A DNA stretch of 64,000 nt from Aplidium turbinatum (taxonomy: Eukaryota > Chordata > Ascidiacea > Aplousobranchia > Polyclinidae): assembly GCA_918807975.1 (NCBI GenBank), contig OU964925.1, positions 25,145,608-25,209,607 of the forward strand, written 5' to 3'. A program made the translations under genes and the position numbers. The notes under the pieces are model-generated. The model was not told the origin of the DNA. It worked only from the letters and a program-made list of their open reading frames with translations, and searched no databases. Below are positions 60,044 through 64,000 of this stretch, piece by piece (position 1 is the first letter of the stretch; each line of letters opens with the position of its first letter).

Positions 60044-62025
60044 TAGGGTGTCCCACTTTTAGGCGACTTTTCAGGAAAATTAGGTTCGGGTCAAATTCTG
60101 ACTGGATTTTCGTCACTGATTTCAAAAATGACGTTATTTTTTCATTATGACGTCATCTTGATGCGCCAGCTAGCGGATTTGTGCTATTTTGGCCTTATCA
60201 CAAATATGGTAAGAGCTAGAGAACTGAAACTTGCGCCAAAATGACCGGAAGGGGCGATTTCCTATTTGTTGTCAATACAATATGAAACGCTAACTGCAAT
60301 AGAAAAGGAGTTATTTTGAAAAAAACATGTTTTTGCTCATTTTTGGACAAAAAAAATGAGAAACACGGCAATTTGCTTAGGTTTTGCTACAGTGATGCTT
60401 TTATTTCGATTGTTAAGCTGTGCCACCTTGTTTAACAATTAAGTACAGTGGTAGTAGTGTAACAATAGATGTAGTGACGCTTTTATTCCGATTGTTATGT
60501 CATAAACTGTAGATCCTAACGTAAAAATGATGCAATGTTACATCATTTTTGTTTGGGATATTTTGCATACAAGATTCATAAATTTTGTTTGGCAAAGCAT
60601 TACGAAATACAGTTTTAGCAGTACATCTAAGAGTGATGGCAACCCTTAAGCTTAAGTAATCTGCAAATCCGACAAGATTGTAAAGTTTCCATCTCAGCTC
60701 TACCCCAAATCATTTAAAAGCCAAGATCCTATGGTTTTCTGACAAGAAAGAAGGTAAAGATTCATCTTTTCGGAGCGACCATATGTGTCTTCTTGCTCTG
60801 GCACCTCATTTATTGATGGATGTTCCAGGAAATTTGAAACCCCTACTGTTTTATCGTCAAGAAGGTGTGTCCCATGCGCGTAAATAACAACAGCGAGTGG
60901 TTACGTAAGAATGCTGGTTTTTGGGTATTGTGTTGAGCCTCAGTATGTCCCTAAACTTCAACGTATGGTTTCTATCATTGCTTGTGTTTATTTGCCAACA
61001 TTTTTAGTCATCCATCTTAAACCTTTCGTTGCTGAAGGCCCCTGAATTGTACTGTTTACAAGAGATTTATTACTTGCATATAAATCTGTTGATGAACCAG
61101 TAACGCTGTTGTGAAACATTTCGTTAAGCATGCATCCCAATGGTTGGGCCCTAAAAACGTTGCTTGGAGTTTCCACGCTGAAGCTCCGCCATTTGCTGCT
61201 GATGCGGTATAAGACAGAAAAGTTGATATCGAGCAAACGCTTTTGAAGCGTGGCAACTTACGTGATTTTTTTCTCCGAAGAAAGTAAGATGGCTCCATGC
61301 ATTGCATGTTTTTCATCTCCATCAGTGTTTTGGCGTACAGAGCGCTTCATTGGCAGACTGAAATGCGTTGTGAACGGCTTGATTTGAGATGAACAAGATA
61401 ATTTGGCCAAAACAGACTTGTGCATTTGTGCTGCTTTGCACAGTATGGTGTGATAAATAATCCCATTGAACTGTGTTGTGTTGTTGAGTGGTGGTTTTGT
61501 TTGACAGATTTTTGAACAAAATGATCAAGGAATTAAAGTAAGCTAGTATTAGTAATTGCAACATGCATGTAAAAATCAATGCTGAGGTAATCAATTGTAA
61601 ATAAAATATGCTAAACTACTACCACTGTACTTAATTGTTAAACATTGTGTCGCCGCACAGCAACTTCAAAATCGAAATAAAGGCGTCACTGTAGCAAAAT
61701 TGCCGTGTTACTCATTTTTTTGGCCAAAAATGAGCAAAAACATGTTTTTTCAAAGTAACTCCTTTTCTGTTGCAGTTAGCGTTTCATATTGTATTGACAA
61801 CAAATAGGAAATCGTCCCTTCCGGTCATTTTGGCGCATGTTCCAACTCTCTAGCTCTAACCATATTTGTGATAAGGCCAAAATAGCACAAATCCGCTAGC
61901 TGGCGCATCAAGATGATGTCATAATGAAAAAATAACGTCATTTTTGAAATCAGTGACGAAAATCCAGTCAGAATTTGACCCGAACCTAATTTTCCTAAAA
62001 AGTTGCCTAAAAGTGGGACACCCTA
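60044..62025. mobile_element. Long-TIR transposon in an EIF2S3 intron
   Basis: Ends TAGGGTGTCCCACTTTTAGG and TAGGGTGTCCCACTTTTAGG (complement, exact) with perfect 8-bp duplication ATGTACAC (60,036-60,043; 62,026-62,033). Inverted arms are about 420 bp (60,044-60,460; 61,610-62,025). The centre has short frames only. End sequence and duplication length relate it to elements A and B (TAGGGTGTTGC). Confidence 0.92.
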
Positions 62026-62131
62026 ATGTACACTGAACATTAACACACCATTCTTGTGACGAAACTTCACAACAGACACTTTTCTATTTTCCAGACAGAG
62101 TAATATTGTTGATGGTTGCTACAAATACATA

Positions 62132-62650
62132 CTTTGTTGGCAGTGGGATGGATAAGGCGCTGGCTTTCCAATAATGCGAGCCTAGTTCGTCATTCGGCTT
62201 AGGTAAAAAGCTGGTTATGAATAAACGTCATTCATTTCTACTACTTTTTGTTTGAGAGTTATTAAAATAAAGTTCAACCAGCCTCATGTTTAAAGATTCT
62301 ATTTGAATAAGAACTGAAGATGCTCATTATGTAGCGAAATATATATTCTTTTTAAACATGAGGCTGGTTGAACTTTATTTTAATAACTCTCAAACAAAAT
62401 TTTCGATGTGATCAAGTCAACCGCTTCTTGCTGACTGCGTGCCAGGGTTAGGTCTCGGTGTCTCAGAAGACATTCACTTTATCATTTCTACTACGTAATA
62501 AATACGCTGAAGGAAAAGCGGCTGAACCAAAAGAAGGAACTGGCTATCCTACTCTCGTTAGTGCCGAAGACTTAGCATAATGAGAAGTTTATTTCTTCAT
62601 ATTGGGAGGCTAAAAAAGTAAGTAAAGAACATAGGCATGTAAGTTTGTCT
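62132..62650 (+). repeat. tRNA-headed SINE-like repeat, split by an insertion
   Basis: TGGCAGTGGGATGGATAAGG (A-box-like) and TAGTTCGTCATTC (B-box-like) lie about 45 bases apart at 62,132-62,200. The body continues after the insertion at 62,245-62,481. No other full copy in the window, so family status is uncertain. Confidence 0.45.
62245..62481. mobile_element. Penelope-like foldback with hammerhead-like core
   Basis: Flanked by the 13-bp duplication TCATTTCTACTAC (62,232-62,244; 62,482-62,494). Inverted arms GTTTGAGAGTTATTAAAATA... at 62,250-62,295 and 62,350-62,396 enclose ACTGAAGATGCTCATT and ATGTAGCGAAATAT, which resembles a hammerhead core with CUGAAGA for CUGAUGA. A one-sided tail of about 85 bp follows. 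Confidence 0.7.
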
Positions 62651-62656
62651 TTACCT

Positions 62657-63545
62657 GGGTCTGCTACTATTCGGCTAGTCCGATTCGGCTAGTCCGATTC
62701 GGCTAGTTCCCTATTCGGCTACAGTCCGATTCGGCTAGTCTGATTCGGCTAGTTCCCTATTCGGCTACAGTTTTGAATTGTATTTTATTCCACAATATCG
62801 TTTCTTTTGCATTCCAACAAAGAAAAATAAATTGAAATGAAATTTAGTGCAAAATGTTTGAACTATTACATTGAAATGTTTGCTCACATAAAATCGACAT
62901 GTATCCTACGTCACCATCTGTATGCAAACTTAGAATATATTAGAATCATCATCAACTATTACAAAATTCCAAATCCAACGACACCTTCTGTTGATTTAGA
63001 AAATGTTGTATTTTATTCCACAATATCGTTTCTTTTATAGGTGAAATTATCGAAGCTTTAGATGAGTGGGGTTTAGACCTAACCACTGAAATCTTAAATC
63101 ATATTTATGACACCGAAAACATCCCTAGTGATATGGTACGTTCCATATTCATAACTTTACCAAATAAAACCGTAGCAACAGAATGTTCACTCCACAGAAC
63201 AATTAGCCTTGTGAATCATCTAACTAAGATCTTACTCCGAATCATGATGATGTGATTGAGACCAAAACTAAAATTCCAGGTCATGTAACGCCGAAACCCA
63301 GGTTTATTCTAAACTGCCACTTAGGTTTTAACTTCATCTTTTATGTCAAACGCTATTTGGCAACTGTCTTTTTTTTGTTGACACATTTTCGCTGAGACTT
63401 TATCTCATTAACCTCGATTGTTAGTCATGAAAAATGTTATTTTGATGTAAAACACTTATTTCGAACAAACCCAGACAACAAAATTCGCACTCAAAGGTAA
63501 ACACTGGATAAAATGCAAGAAGGCAAAAGAAACGATATTGTGGAA
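62657..63545. mobile_element. CGGCTAG-type element, one end in view
   Basis: Begins GGGTCTGCTACTATTCGG and continues with repeated CGGCTAGTCCGATT units. The interior matches 32,825-32,985 and, at 63,300-63,480, the interior of the 31,463 element. A LINE has inserted at about 63,546, so the other end lies beyond the window or is lost. Confidence 0.75.
63041..63255 (+). pseudogene. LINE reverse-transcriptase fragment
   Basis: Translation gives EIIEALDEWGLDLTTEI, then NIPSDMVRSIFITLPNKTVA and TECSLHRTISLVNHLTKILL. This matches the early RT domain of RTE-like LINEs of the kind whose 3' ends are at 37,862 and 63,546. It is an isolated piece inside the CGGCTAG-type element. Confidence 0.75.
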
Positions 63546-64000
63546 TCATCATCATCATCATAATCCATCGTCGGTTTGTTCCCCACTAGTGGGGGTGGCC
63601 GATTGTTTCCGCGCAGCAATTGTTTTAATCCCTTTTCTCCATTTCACTCTGTCCCTTGCATCTTCCTCCTTCAGTCCGACTTTTTTTAATTCATCCTTCA
63701 CTTGTTGTTTCCACGTTCTTCTTGGACGACCGCGTTTCCTCTTCCCATCCACCTTTAGATCTAATGCCTTTCTAAGAAAACTTCCTTCCTCCCTCCTTAT
63801 CACATGTCCATACCATCTTACTCCATTTGCCCTTGCCAGTTGGTCTATGGTCTCTCTCATCTCTAGCATATCCAACAATTCTTCAGTCCTTTTTTCCCTT
63901 CTCGTTTTCACCCCACACATTGCTCTCACCATTGACCTTTCCGTTCTTCTCAGGATTGCCAGTTCACTCTCTCTCAATACCCATGTCTCGCTACCATATA
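63546..64000 (-). pseudogene. LINE 3' end, near-identical to 37,862-38,750, cut by window edge
   Basis: Open frame with MRESELAILRRTERSMVRAM, ETIDQLARANGVRWYGHVIR and RGRPRRTWKQQVKDELKKVG to the same C-terminus. Only a handful of substitutions separate it from the 37,862 copy over 420 nt. It ends in an ATC/ATG microsatellite. The 5' part lies beyond 64,000. Confidence 0.88.

Overview
The window is nuclear DNA of an animal, AT-rich, with short spliced exons in a sea of transposable elements (TEs). The eIF2-gamma sequence is clearly metazoan. Compact introns plus abundant hAT, LINE and Penelope-like remnants suit an invertebrate such as a tunicate, but the sequence does not prove the taxon. No bacterial operon, rRNA, functional tRNA or CRISPR array was seen.

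Two host genes are supported, both on the minus strand. Gene 1 (11,815-31,053) is an eight-exon, 781-codon gene for a lysine-rich, largely disordered protein I cannot name. All eight exons join in frame across consensus splice sites. Its first intron is 13 kb, of which 12.7 kb is one nested transposon pile (17,906-30,653). Gene 2 (57,426-59,980) is the 3' half of the gene for translation initiation factor eIF2 gamma (EIF2S3): six exons covering the linker and domains II and III. The exons for the GTPase domain must lie beyond 64,000. A third, intron-containing DUF4806-like coding remnant (42,880-44,619) lies inside a 5.2 kb transposon.

Layout: 1-11,800 is intergenic with SINEs, small hAT elements, a Penelope-like foldback and a nest at 7,778-10,189. 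11,815-31,053 is gene 1 with the giant nested palindrome in intron 1. 31,463-32,151 is a foldback with 9-bp target duplications. 33,386-36,781 is a nest of four elements inside one another. 37,862-38,750 is a LINE 3' end. 39,120-42,107 holds a series of short DNA transposons. 42,255-47,414 is the DUF4806-bearing element. 47,400-52,700 holds hAT elements. 53,290-56,319 is three hAT elements nested within each other. 56,478-56,760 is a LINE tail. 57,426-59,980 is EIF2S3. 60,044-64,000 is a long-TIR transposon, a tRNA-headed repeat split by a Penelope-like foldback, and LINE and MITE fragments running off the end.

The most striking theme is repeated insertion of palindromic (foldback) elements into each other, with target-site duplications (TSDs) readable at nearly every boundary and, in several cases, the empty site preserved elsewhere in the window. 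One MITE family (9-bp TSD) carries arrays of a short CGGNGAG-type unit at both ends. The unit differs between copies, but the two ends of each copy match each other. Several Penelope-like foldbacks carry a hammerhead-ribozyme-like core.
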